Position numbers and translations under genes: made by a program
In this document: in pieces, positions 8,299-15,177 of the stretch
How the letters are laid out: the number at the start of each line of letters is the position of its first letter
How positions within the stretch are numbered: position 1 is the first letter of the stretch
Notes under the pieces: model-generated
What the model was told of the DNA's origin: nothing
What the model saw: the letters and a program-made list of their open reading frames with translations, nothing else
Databases searched by the model: none
DNA from: an uncultured Ruminococcus sp.
GTDB lineage: Bacteria > Bacillota > Clostridia > Oscillospirales > Ruminococcaceae
Assembly: GCA_900540005.1 (NCBI GenBank)
Contig: UQEM01000038.1
Location: forward strand, 1-18,688
Length of the DNA stretch: 18,688 bases
Direction of reading: 5' to 3'

Positions 8299-8868
8299 TT
8301 ATTCATCACCCCTCTCCGAGGAATTCATCAATGGTCTGTCATATTTCACAAGCTGACGTAATTCCAGTTTTGTGGGGAGAAGGTTTCTGCAAAAATACGC
8401 AGATCCGAAATGATTGCCCTTTGTTGTAAAGAGCATATTCTGCTGTGTGTGATAGTCAACCCGACTATCAAAGCAAAGCATCTGAATCTCATTGTTGAAT
8501 ATCTTGTATCGTGCCTTACCCTGAATACTGTTCACGGGCAAGAGCAGAGCAAAAGGCTTCTGAAAAGCAAAAGCTCGTTTCAGGACTTCATTCTTCTTAG
8601 AAAATGGGGGATTGCTTACGAGAATATCCCATTCGTCAGGCTCAAAGTGAAAAAAATCCTTGTCATCTTTCAAGCTGCTTCGTTCCACATAAAACCCCTG
8701 TTCGGTAAGATACTGATAAAACGCACTCCATTCTTCATCGAACGGGCACCATATTTTCTTGTCTTTCGGCAGAAATTCCATTAACGGCTCTACCGCATAG
8801 AATGGAGTGTACACTTCATCTCCTGCACTTGTTTTATTGGCAGTTAAATATCCGATATTTATTGCCAT
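8299..8868 (-). CDS. Small methyltransferase-like protein with NPPF motif
   Basis: This 189-aa protein belongs to a group common in phages and conjugative elements, sometimes labelled adenine-specific methylases. NPPF (in LVSNPPFSKKNEVL) is motif IV of N6-adenine methyltransferases. The N-terminus GDEVYTPFYAVEPLMEFLP, then IWCPFDEEWSAFYQYL, is typical of the group. A classical SAM loop (FxGxG) is not visible; WCPFDEEWS takes its place, so activity is uncertain. GGGAG lies about 12 nt upstream of the ATG. The gene is between maff2 and virB6. With maff2 interrupted it is the first intact ICE gene after the IME, and I see no convincing promoter in the 118 bases before it. Confidence 0.65.
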   Translation of the reverse strand: MAINIGYLTANKTSAGDEVYTPFYAVEPLMEFLPKDKKIWCPFDEEWSAFYQYLTEQGFYVERSSLKDDKDFFHFEPDEWDILVSNPPFSKKNEVLKRAFAFQKPFALLLPVNSIQGKARYKIFNNEIQMLCFDSRVDYHTQQNMLFTTKGNHFGSAYFCRNLLPTKLELRQLVKYDRPLMNSSERGDE

Positions 8869-8986
8869 TTATATTTTCACTCCCTTTCATATCTGAGAGT
8901 GCAGATTGCTTACCCAAAACCCATTATTGCAATGCAAAACCCACCGCTATGTAGCTAATCTGCTTATATTCAGGTCAGAACGTCAC

Positions 8987-9085
8987 TTAAATTGCGCCCG
9001 TCATCATTGTTTCAAGAACAGGAACAAGGACGATTGCAAGGAGAATCAGACCAAGACCTGACATGAGCTGCTTCATGCCCTGGGA
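8987..9085 (-). pseudogene. maff2: maff2, 3' fragment (separated by IME insertion)
   Basis: Reading minus from 9085, the frame gives SQGMKQLMSGLGLILLAIVL and then VPVLETMMTGAI before a TAA at 8987-8989. This is the C-terminal half of a Maff-2 protein (basic loop then last membrane helix). Upstream the frame runs into IME sequence (KLLYAYCRK) with no start codon or ribosome binding site, so it cannot be translated as it stands. It joins perfectly in frame to the 5' fragment at 18173-18496 once the 9,087-bp IME is removed. Confidence 0.85.
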
Positions 9086-9113
9086 TTTACGACAGTAGGC
9101 ATAAAGAAGTTTT
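9086..9113. other. att site, left IME junction (attL)
   Basis: The core TTTA is at 9086-9089. Inside the element, 9092-9113 (ACAGTAGGCATAAAGAAG then TTTT) is the inverted partner, 19 of 22 matching, of 18149-18170 at the other end. In the excised circle these arms would flank an 8-nt centre, GCTTTACG, whose middle bases are TT. That is the expected size (about 50 bp) and symmetry of a large-serine-recombinase attP. Confidence 0.75.
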
Positions 9114-9172
9114 CAGATAAACATTGTAAGACAGGTACAGCAAGCTGAATAATTACCGAAAGGATGCTTACA

Positions 9173-9403
9173 ATGATTGATATGATTTACAACCTCCGTG
9201 TGGGAGATATTCACTCCGCTGAGTTCTCTGACGAGTTTGATGCTCTCTGTATTCCGTTCGAGGAGTCGCTCAGTGAGGAGCAGATTGATATATTCCACCG
9301 TATTCTCGACTGCGTGAGCGAAACTGCCGCTGCTGAAATGAGAGCTGCTTACATGGTCGGTTTTAGGGACGGAGTGGCTCTGATGCGTGAGGTTCAGGAG
9401 TAA
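9173..9403 (+). CDS. Small DUF6809-like protein (hypothetical)
   Basis: This is a 76-aa acidic, helical protein beginning MIDMIYNLRVGDIHSAEF. The C-terminus AAYMVGFRDGVALMREVQE resembles the FxxGxxLMxEV end of small DUF6809-type proteins, which are frequent on Firmicutes mobile elements and have no known function. I chose the ATG at 9173, with AAAGG about 10 nt upstream; the in-frame ATG at 9164 directly abuts that site and has no spacing. It is the first gene inside the left end of the IME, reading away from the att site. Confidence 0.6.
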   Translation: MIDMIYNLRVGDIHSAEFSDEFDALCIPFEESLSEEQIDIFHRILDCVSETAAAEMRAAYMVGFRDGVALMREVQE

Positions 9404-9487
9404 TCACATATAACTATTGAGGAAAGGTCTTATCTCTGTGATACGGGGATCAGGCTCTTTCTTTTCAAGTGATACACTTTTGGGAAT

Positions 9488-9516
9488 TTGCGTATTCGGG
9501 TTATCTGTGGTATAAT
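9488..9516 (+). promoter_or_regulatory. Promoter for sigma-serpin operon
   Basis: A perfect -10 (TATAAT, 9511-9516) lies 17 nt from TTGCGT (9488-9493), about 87 nt before the sigma factor start. The -35 is weak (3 of 6), so activation or an alternative sigma is possible, including autoregulation by the ECF factor itself. Confidence 0.5.
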
Positions 9517-9602
9517 AATCATAGAAATTATTTCAAAATGACCGTTACCTGAGCGATATGGATTTCGTCTATAAGGGTGAAGGGGCATCGAGGAGGTGCG
9601 CT

Positions 9603-10154
9603 ATGGAAGATCTTCATATCATAGAGCTTTACTGGCAGAGAGATGAGTCTGCGATAAAAGAGAGCCAGACGAAATACGGCGGTTATTGCAGTACCATTGC
9701 GAACAACATTTTGCACTCAGCAGAGGATACAGAGGAATGTGTTAATGATACTTGGCTTCGTGCTTGGAATACTATGCCCCCTGAAAAGCCGAGCCGATTA
9801 GCGGTATTCTTAGGTAAGATCACCCGTAATCTCGCAATCGACAAATACCGCAAGGATAGATCACAAAAGTATGGCGGTGGACAAGTTACATTATGTCTTG
9901 ATGAACTGGGAGAATGTATCGGTGAAGATACTCCCATTGAGGACAGGCTCGCACTAAAGGAGCTTATGGACACCTTTCTTCACAGTCTCTCCGACAAAAA
10001 CAGAAAGATATTTCTCCTGCGATATTGGTATATGATGCCAGTAGCTGAGATAGCAAAACGGAATAACATATCTGAGGGGGCTGTCAAGATGATATTACAG
10101 CGTGTAAGAGACAAACTGAAAAACTACTTAGAAATGGAAGGTGTAGGCGTATGA
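9603..10154 (+). CDS. ECF-type sigma-70 family RNA polymerase sigma factor
   Basis: This is a 183-aa two-domain sigma factor that redirects RNA polymerase. Region 2 lies at about residues 8-75 (core-binding AEDTEECVNDTWLRAWNTMP, then RLAVFLGKITRNLAIDKYRK for -10 recognition). Region 4 lies at about 120-178 (SDKNRKIFLLRYWYMMPVAE, then IAKRNNISEGAVKMILQRVR, a helix-turn-helix for the -35). I chose the ATG at 9603, with GAGGAGGT six bases upstream, over an ATG 15 codons earlier. Its TGA overlaps the ATG of the serpin gene (ATGA), so the two are translationally coupled. ECF factors are normally held by an anti-sigma encoded next to them; here the only partner is the N-terminus of the serpin. Confidence 0.9.
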   Translation: MEDLHIIELYWQRDESAIKESQTKYGGYCSTIANNILHSAEDTEECVNDTWLRAWNTMPPEKPSRLAVFLGKITRNLAIDKYRKDRSQKYGGGQVTLCLDELGECIGEDTPIEDRLALKELMDTFLHSLSDKNRKIFLLRYWYMMPVAEIAKRNNISEGAVKMILQRVRDKLKNYLEMEGVGV

Positions 10155-11614
10155 AAAACAAGGATATTCTTCTTGATGTGATCGGTGATACAGATGAAAA
10201 GCTCGTACCTGAGCTGACAGCTAAAAAGAAAAATAGCAGTATCTTCAAGTGGACAGCACTTGGCGGTGTATGTGCGGCAGCGGTAATTGCCTGTGTTGCT
10301 TTACTTCCGAAAACAGGCAGTGATACCTTGAACACTCCCTCCGGCAAGGTCGATACTAATGCAATGCTCCTTGCAGCGGCGGAATATCCCGAAATGCCCA
10401 TGTATCCTGACGAAACTGCATATCCCGATTGGGAAACCTATGAGCCTGTGTATAATGAGTGGAATGAAGCACGGCTGGAACTCAGAAAGCAGCCGGAGGG
10501 TTATCAGGACGGATTTGATACATTCTTCTTGAATAGTTCACAAACATTTCTGACAGGCTCGGAAACAGACAATGTAGTTTATTCTCCGCTTAGTTTGTAT
10601 ATGGCACTCGGTATGTCGGCTGAGATAACTGACGGAAACAGCAGACAGCAGATACTCGATGTTCTGCACCAGAAAGATATAGATACTCTGCGTTCTCACG
10701 CAAGGTCTATATGGCAGGCTAATTACATGGACGATGGAATGGCAAAGTGTGTTCTTGCAACATCACTCTGGACAAATGATGATATTGACTATAATGATGG
10801 AACTATCAGATCTATTGCAGATAACTATTATTCATCAGTATACACGGGTGATCCTATTGATGAAAAGTACAACAAGCTGATGCAAGACTGGATGAATGAA
10901 CAGACAGACGGGCTTCTTGAAAACTATGTATCGGATATAAAAATGAACCCCGAAATGGTACTGGCTCTTGCATCTACCGTGAATTACAGCGGAAAATGGG
11001 TCAATCAGTTTTCAGCCGAGAATACAAAGCAGGCTGCATTTCATGCTCCGAATGGTGATGTACAGTGTGACTTCCTGAATGCAGAGAGGGATATGAATTA
11101 CTATTGGGGTGATCATTTTTCTTCTGTAAGCTTACAGCTTGAAAACAATGGTCACATGAAGCTGATACTTCCCGATGAGGGTTACACTCCCGAAGATCTG
11201 CTGAATGATGAACAGTTTGGAGAGCTGATGCTCAGTACATGGGACTACCCGAACAATAAGTATGTGACGGTCAATATATCTGTTCCGAAATTTGATGTTT
11301 CTTCAAATATTGATCTGCGTGACGGACTGAATGCGCTCGGAATTACAGATATATTTGATGCCGGAAAATCGGATTTTACTCCCCTTACAGACAGTACGGA
11401 AGAGATCTTTTTAAGCAAGGCGGAACAAGACACAAGAGTAATGATCGACGAAGAGGGCTGCAAAGCGGCTTCCCTGACAGTAATGATGTATGACGGTGCG
11501 GGCGCACCCGAAGATCATGCGGAGTTCATACTGGACAGACCATTTATATTTGAAATCATGAGTGATACGGGACTTCCGCTGTTTGTGGGTATCGTGAATA
11601 ACCCTATTCAGTAA
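10151..11614 (+). CDS. Membrane-anchored serpin with anti-sigma-like N-terminus
   Basis: This 487-aa protein belongs to the serpins, which trap serine or cysteine proteases irreversibly by inserting the cleaved reactive loop. Residues 1-34 (MKNKDILLDVIGDTDEKLVP, then ELTAKKK) look like the cytoplasmic end of Firmicutes anti-sigma factors. Residues about 35-54 (TALGGVCAAAVIACVALLP) form one membrane helix. After a Pro/Tyr-rich linker, the serpin fold runs from about 118 to 487, with YSPLSLYMALGMSAEITDG near its start and DRPFIFEI and LFVGIVNNP at its end. The hinge is DEEGCKAASLTVMMYDGAGA (residues 433-452), giving a predicted P1 of Ala450 and P1' of Gly451, give or take two. Cys at P14 and Lys at P13 are unusual. 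No lipobox is seen. It is cotranscribed with the sigma factor and followed by a terminator. Confidence 0.9.
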   Translation: MKNKDILLDVIGDTDEKLVPELTAKKKNSSIFKWTALGGVCAAAVIACVALLPKTGSDTLNTPSGKVDTNAMLLAAAEYPEMPMYPDETAYPDWETYEPVYNEWNEARLELRKQPEGYQDGFDTFFLNSSQTFLTGSETDNVVYSPLSLYMALGMSAEITDGNSRQQILDVLHQKDIDTLRSHARSIWQANYMDDGMAKCVLATSLWTNDDIDYNDGTIRSIADNYYSSVYTGDPIDEKYNKLMQDWMNEQTDGLLENYVSDIKMNPEMVLALASTVNYSGKWVNQFSAENTKQAAFHAPNGDVQCDFLNAERDMNYYWGDHFSSVSLQLENNGHMKLILPDEGYTPEDLLNDEQFGELMLSTWDYPNNKYVTVNISVPKFDVSSNIDLRDGLNALGITDIFDAGKSDFTPLTDSTEEIFLSKAEQDTRVMIDEEGCKAASLTVMMYDGAGAPEDHAEFILDRPFIFEIMSDTGLPLFVGIVNNPIQ

Positions 11615-11723
11615 ACCATAGCCTATTGGCGCACCCGTTTTCCGTTCCACACAAGTCTGATTAGGCATTGTGGAGCATACCACAACAAGCACAAACCCTA
11701 TTGGAACTGAATAACCGCAAGCT

Positions 11724-11765
11724 CTCGGAAACGCTCTGTAAGCGTTTCTGAGGGCTTTTTCTTTT
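11724..11765 (+). terminator. Intrinsic terminator after serpin
   Basis: An 11-bp stem (CTCGGAAACGC with GCGTTTCTGAG, loop TCTGTAA) is followed by GGCTTTTTCTTTT. It closes the sigma-serpin operon 110 nt after the stop codon. An outer TAACCGC/GCGGTTA pair (11712-11718 with 11768-11774) could extend the structure. Confidence 0.85.
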
Positions 11766-11830
11766 CAGCGGTTAGTTTTCCGCTCTGCAAGCTCGGACGG
11801 CTCTGTGGGGCTTTTCCGTTTGCCAACCGG

Positions 11831-12424
11831 TCAAGCAGAGGTCTGCTCGGTGATACCGTGACGGAGTTCATACTCCCTTACACGGCGGTAAAAGGTATTT
11901 GCCGACATATCCATTCTACGCATAAAATCCCTGCCTGTGATGTTCTTCGCTCTCCATTCCCCATAGAGCTGCCCGAACCTCGTCCAGTCGGTGGGGAGAG
12001 GTTTCCGTCCCGTGTACTTGCCCTGAGCCTTAGCGATCTCGATACCCTCACGCTGTCGCTGTTTGAGCTGCTCACGCTCTAACTGTGAGAGGGCTGCGAA
12101 CACGGTCAACATGAATTTGCCCGTAGGCGTGTCGGTGTCGATCTTCTCCTTGTGGCTGATGAGGGTAACACCCTTGTCATTGAGCGTGTCGATGATGTTC
12201 AGCAAGTCCTTTGTGGAGCGTCCCAGACGGCTGATGCTCTCTACATACAGGGTATCGCCCTCACGCACATAGTCAAGCATAGCCCTGAGCTGAGGACGGT
12301 CGGTGTTCGCTCCTGACAGCTTCTCGGAAAAGATGCGGTCAACCTTGTAGTTGCCCATGATTTCCTGCTGTCTTGCTGTTTCCTGATGCTCCGTAGATAC
12401 ACGGATATATCCAATCTTACTCAT
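11831..12424 (-). CDS. Small serine recombinase (resolvase/invertase family)
   Basis: This is a 197-aa protein with the catalytic N-terminal domain (YIRVSTEHQETARQQ, nucleophile Ser10; SISRLGRSTKDLLNIIDTL, then LTVFAALSQLEREQLKQRQR with helix E). A C-terminal helix-turn-helix follows (ITGRDFMRRMDMSANTFYRR). It could resolve dimers of the circular IME or invert a segment. No flanking res or inversion repeats were found. It lies 18 nt downstream of the relaxase gene on the same strand, so is probably made with the mobilization proteins. AAAGGA precedes the ATG. Confidence 0.9.
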   Translation of the reverse strand: MSKIGYIRVSTEHQETARQQEIMGNYKVDRIFSEKLSGANTDRPQLRAMLDYVREGDTLYVESISRLGRSTKDLLNIIDTLNDKGVTLISHKEKIDTDTPTGKFMLTVFAALSQLEREQLKQRQREGIEIAKAQGKYTGRKPLPTDWTRFGQLYGEWRAKNITGRDFMRRMDMSANTFYRRVREYELRHGITEQTSA

Positions 12425-12442
12425 AAATCTGTGTCCTTTCTG

Positions 12443-14140
12443 TTATTCGAGATAGTCTTTCTTTTTCTGCTGAGAGCGTTTTCTCTCCTGATACTGCCTG
12501 TTACGCTCCTGCTGACGCTGATCGTCAAGATACTTTCGTACCTGACGAGAGTACTGCGATGCCGCCGCCTTTCTTCTGAGAAAAGCATTATGCTCAGGCA
12601 CCAGAGCATTGTATTTCTTTTTCAGCTTGGCAGACATCGCCTGTAGGTCGCTCAGTTTCGGTGGCTTGCCCTTGATGTAATAAGGCTTGATATGCTCGGC
12701 AATATACTTGTCGGCTTCTTCAAATGCGTCGATAGCGGCAGCATTCTTCTTGCGGAAACTCTTTTGTGTAAATGCCGAACGCTCCTGATACTCCTTGTAT
12801 GTAGCATAGTTCTGAGAATGCTGTATCATCATATTGATGAGCTTTTCAATCGGCTTGATCTTGGCGTTCAGCTCGGCAAGCTCGTCCGTGTGGTCATCAG
12901 GGTGTTTGAAATTCCAGAAGAAGCCCTTGAGATCGTCAAGCGATGTGATTCCGCCAGCTTCAAGGTCAGCGATCATCTTGTCGCAATCACGCATACCCCT
13001 AATCTCTGCCCATACATCTTCTTTCTTTTCAGGTGCTTTACTCTCCGTAGGTGTGGGCTGTGGTGTCGGGGCAGACGGTTCAGGCTTCGGCTCGGCGGGC
13101 TTGGAAGCAGATGCGTTAAGCATATCAAGCTGTGCCTGCCGTCTTGCTCGTCGGGCTGCAAAGAACTTCTCAACCTGTTCCGCCGCAGCTTTTCTCTTTG
13201 CGGTTTCACTCGTTTCGGTGATAGTTTCAGGCTCGGCAGATTGTTTCGGCTTTGTCGGTGCGTTAACTGCCTGTGTCTGCTTAGGCTCAGGCTTAGGAAC
13301 AGCAACAGGCTTCGGCGGTTCGATAAGCATATCGGGAGTGACATTCGCCGCTGACAGCTTTTCTTGTATCTCTGCTATCTGCTCGGTGATACGTTCGGGG
13401 GTGAAGTCTGCGCCCAGAGTGTCGGCTCTTGTAAACTTCTGTTGACCGTCACCTGATAGTCTGAATTTCAACTTGACCTTATTGCTCGGCTTATACACAT
13501 ATTCAATACCGCACTCACTGCACTTTTCAAGAAAGTCCTTGAAGTCATGGCTGTAAAGCATGACCTCTGCAATACGGACACGGAGCTTTTCTTTCCACGA
13601 CTTGCCCTCTTTCTGCATATCCCTCTCAAAGTGAGATACCCCATGTCCCTTTTCAGGCTCGGAGATAACAGATATGCCGTGTTCGGTGCATATCTCGTCC
13701 GATAATTGCCTGAGTTCTGCCCAAGCACGTTCAGTCTTTTTACCCTGATTATGCTCGGTGGTGAAGCTCAGTCCGTTATACAGATTGGTATTATTAAAGA
13801 TGATGTGTGTATGGATATGCTGGCGGTCGCTGTGAACGGCAAGCACATACTGATAATCACCTTTAAGATAGCGGTCACAAAGTTCTTCACCGATCTGCAT
13901 AGCCTGTTCAGGTGTAACTTCACCGGGAGCAAAGCTCTGTATCAGGTGGTATGCAAGGATTTTTGTTCGCCCTGTTCCTCTGTCTCGGACAGCTCGGAAA
14001 TCTTCGCTTGCCCCTGCGCTGTCGGCTCTGCAAGCATAAGAACTGACATATACGCCGTTGACGGTCTTATCTCCGTCTGTGATGTAAGCGATTGCTGCGC
14101 CGACTGTTGCTTTGATGCTATGGATAGAAGTAACCGCCAA
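12443..14140 (-). CDS. MobP-type relaxase/mobilization nuclease
   Basis: This 565-aa protein nicks oriT, stays bound to the 5' end and leads the strand through a helper T4SS. The N-terminus MAVTSIHSIKATVGAAIAYI carries the likely nucleophile Tyr19. The metal-binding three-His motif is VHSDRQHIHTHIIFNN (His108, His110, His112). The nuclease domain covers about residues 1-250. Then come a Pro/Lys-rich linker (about 285-385) and a helical, basic C-terminus (about 390-565) that could contact MobC or DNA. It lacks a primase or helicase domain. The start overlaps the MobC gene by 199 nt in another frame. It belongs to the relaxase/mobilization nuclease (PF03432-like) group common in gut Firmicutes elements. 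Confidence 0.92.
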   Translation of the reverse strand: MAVTSIHSIKATVGAAIAYITDGDKTVNGVYVSSYACRADSAGASEDFRAVRDRGTGRTKILAYHLIQSFAPGEVTPEQAMQIGEELCDRYLKGDYQYVLAVHSDRQHIHTHIIFNNTNLYNGLSFTTEHNQGKKTERAWAELRQLSDEICTEHGISVISEPEKGHGVSHFERDMQKEGKSWKEKLRVRIAEVMLYSHDFKDFLEKCSECGIEYVYKPSNKVKLKFRLSGDGQQKFTRADTLGADFTPERITEQIAEIQEKLSAANVTPDMLIEPPKPVAVPKPEPKQTQAVNAPTKPKQSAEPETITETSETAKRKAAAEQVEKFFAARRARRQAQLDMLNASASKPAEPKPEPSAPTPQPTPTESKAPEKKEDVWAEIRGMRDCDKMIADLEAGGITSLDDLKGFFWNFKHPDDHTDELAELNAKIKPIEKLINMMIQHSQNYATYKEYQERSAFTQKSFRKKNAAAIDAFEEADKYIAEHIKPYYIKGKPPKLSDLQAMSAKLKKKYNALVPEHNAFLRRKAAASQYSRQVRKYLDDQRQQERNRQYQERKRSQQKKKDYLE

Positions 14141-14613
14141 ATCTCTCCGACTCCTTTCTTGATTTCGGTCATATCGTCTGCGTAAAAGTTGCCTGTGCTG
14201 TGCAGGCGGACAGCAATCTGATTGATGTTCGTGCCGATGCGTTTCATAGCCTTGTTGACCTCGGCAAGTCCACCGCTGTCGGGAGCAAGGTCAACCCTCG
14301 CACGAACGCAGTCACGGATATACTCCGTTTTGTTTTTGTACCCGTACTGATCGCACTTCGCAAGTATATCCTGCATTTCGGATTCCGTGAAGCGTACATT
14401 CAGCGTGTAAGACTTCTTCTCCCTCTTGCGTTTCAGGTACTTGCGTTCATCATCGGTAAGTTCGCCCTCAGACTTGTGTGCAAGGGTATCGTCAAGCTCG
14501 GCAGCAAGCTTTTTGTCCAGAGCGTTGTTGATAGCTCCCTCATAGCTCATACCTGTGGTTTCAAAAAACTTCTGCTTGCGTGGTCTGCCATGCTTTTTCT
14601 TTTCGGTTTCCAT
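13942..14613 (-). CDS. mobC: MobC-family relaxosome accessory protein
   Basis: This 223-aa protein helps the relaxase by binding and opening oriT. The basic N-terminus KKKHGRPRKQKFFETTG is followed by a ribbon-helix-helix-like segment (KSYTLNVRFTESEMQDILAK, about residues 68-105). The MobC signature RIGTNINQIAVRLHSTGNFY lies near residues 126-145. It has AAGGAG eight bases upstream. The C-terminal about 66 residues (QTEIRPSTAYMSVLML and on) are read over the relaxase start in another frame, so this tail may have grown by overprinting. It is the first gene of the mobC-relaxase-resolvase transcript and lies directly next to the hairpin cluster that I take as oriT. Confidence 0.87.
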   Translation of the reverse strand: METEKKKHGRPRKQKFFETTGMSYEGAINNALDKKLAAELDDTLAHKSEGELTDDERKYLKRKREKKSYTLNVRFTESEMQDILAKCDQYGYKNKTEYIRDCVRARVDLAPDSGGLAEVNKAMKRIGTNINQIAVRLHSTGNFYADDMTEIKKGVGEIWRLLLSIASKQQSAQQSLTSQTEIRPSTAYMSVLMLAEPTAQGQAKISELSETEEQGEQKSLHTT

Positions 14614-14636
14614 TGTGGTGTCTCCTTTATCTCTAT

Positions 14637-14911
14637 TTCGGCGTTAGCCGATTTTTTTATGACCGCTGTGCGGTCATTTCGGGGCTTGGGGTGTCCCCAA
14701 CAAGCATTTGGTATTTTCGTTCGCTGTGCGGCGCAAAATACAATGCTTGTTATTTTTGTTGCGCTTAGGCGCATATTTTCTCGCCTGAGCGTTTCTTTCC
14801 GCTCAGGCTTTCGATGCTCCGTCATCGAATTTGGAGCTATGCGACTTTCATTCCCTCTGCATTCTTTCGACGGTATCATTATTGTAAACTGGCTCGGCGC
14901 AGTTATTGCGC
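14637..14911. other. Candidate oriT: cluster of seven hairpins
   Basis: Inverted repeats packed between mobC and the rightward promoter are: TCGGC/GCCGA with a T run (14638-14658); TGACCG/CGGTCA (14660-14676); TTGGGG/CCCCAA (14686-14700); CAAGCATT/AATGCTTG with inner TATTTT/AAAATA (14701-14749); TGCGC/GCGCA (14760-14773); GCCTGAGCG/CGCTCAGGC (14783-14808); TCGATG/CATCGA (14811-14828); and, set apart from the rest, GCGCA/TGCGC (14897-14911). Stem-loops just upstream of mobC are where oriT normally lies in MobP elements. The nick site cannot be assigned by eye. Confidence 0.6.
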
Positions 14912-14944
14912 AACTTGGGCGGCAATCTGGTGAAATACAGTATA

Positions 14945-14973
14945 TTGCTTTTTCAAAGAATGTGTGATATAAT
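14945..14973 (+). promoter_or_regulatory. Rightward promoter with extended -10
   Basis: TTGCTT (14945-14950), a 17-nt spacer, and TGATATAAT giving an extended -10 with TATAAT at 14968-14973. Transcription would begin near 14980, exactly at the left arm of the inverted repeat at 14981, and run into the membrane protein gene. Confidence 0.6.
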
Positions 14974-14980
14974 GTATAGG

Positions 14981-15131
14981 TATTGCTCCCCCAATTAACT
15001 CTTGAATTATTGTTTCGATATTTTCTTTTTACTTCAAGGATTAAGAAACACCTATTTTCTGTAGTATCAAGTAAGTTTACATAAGAAAAATGCACAAATG
15101 AAAGTTTCAAGTTTTAATTGGGGGAGCAATA
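14981..15131. repeat. 151-bp inverted-repeat unit (MITE or structured leader)
   Basis: The perfect 18-bp arms are at 14981-14998 (TATTGCTCCCCCAATTAA) and 15114-15131, and match continues imperfectly inward through CTTGAA/TTCAAG (15001-15006 with 15107-15112). Each outer edge is TA, so a TA target duplication around 147 bp with 16-bp terminal repeats fits a miniature element of a TA-targeting transposase family (IS630/mariner-like). The interior is AT-rich and codes for nothing convincing. Because a promoter fires at its left edge, it may instead work as a stem-closed 5' leader RNA. Confidence 0.6.
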
Positions 15132-15177
15132 TTAAGAAATCTAATTCTCGTCCAATCGAATATATGGGAGATATGAT

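Noticed and set aside
9124..9153. Plus-strand promoter TTGTAA-18-AATAAT for the small gene at 9173
   Set aside because: The expected start of transcription falls on or after the ribosome binding site, so it could not serve that gene properly.
9083..9160. Outward minus-strand promoter at the left IME end that could drive the ICE genes
   Set aside because: TACAAT is present but the -35 at proper spacing is only TATTCA (3 of 6). Too weak to claim.
11601..11704. Repeated CCTATT words after the serpin gene as direct repeats
   Set aside because: Only 6-8 bp long and unevenly spaced; no more than expected by chance.
14200..14967. Long plus-strand frame of 255 codons opposite mobC
   Set aside because: It is the mirror of mobC plus the hairpin cluster. 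The peptide is rich in Cys, Phe and Arg with no domain, and mobC is unmistakable on the other strand.
14547..15110. Minus-strand frame of 187 codons upstream of mobC
   Set aside because: It runs through the oriT hairpins and the inverted-repeat unit, and shows no conserved motif or ribosome binding site.
14981..15131. Retron-type RNA with flanking inverted repeats
   Set aside because: No reverse transcriptase is encoded anywhere in the window; the neighbour is a membrane protein.
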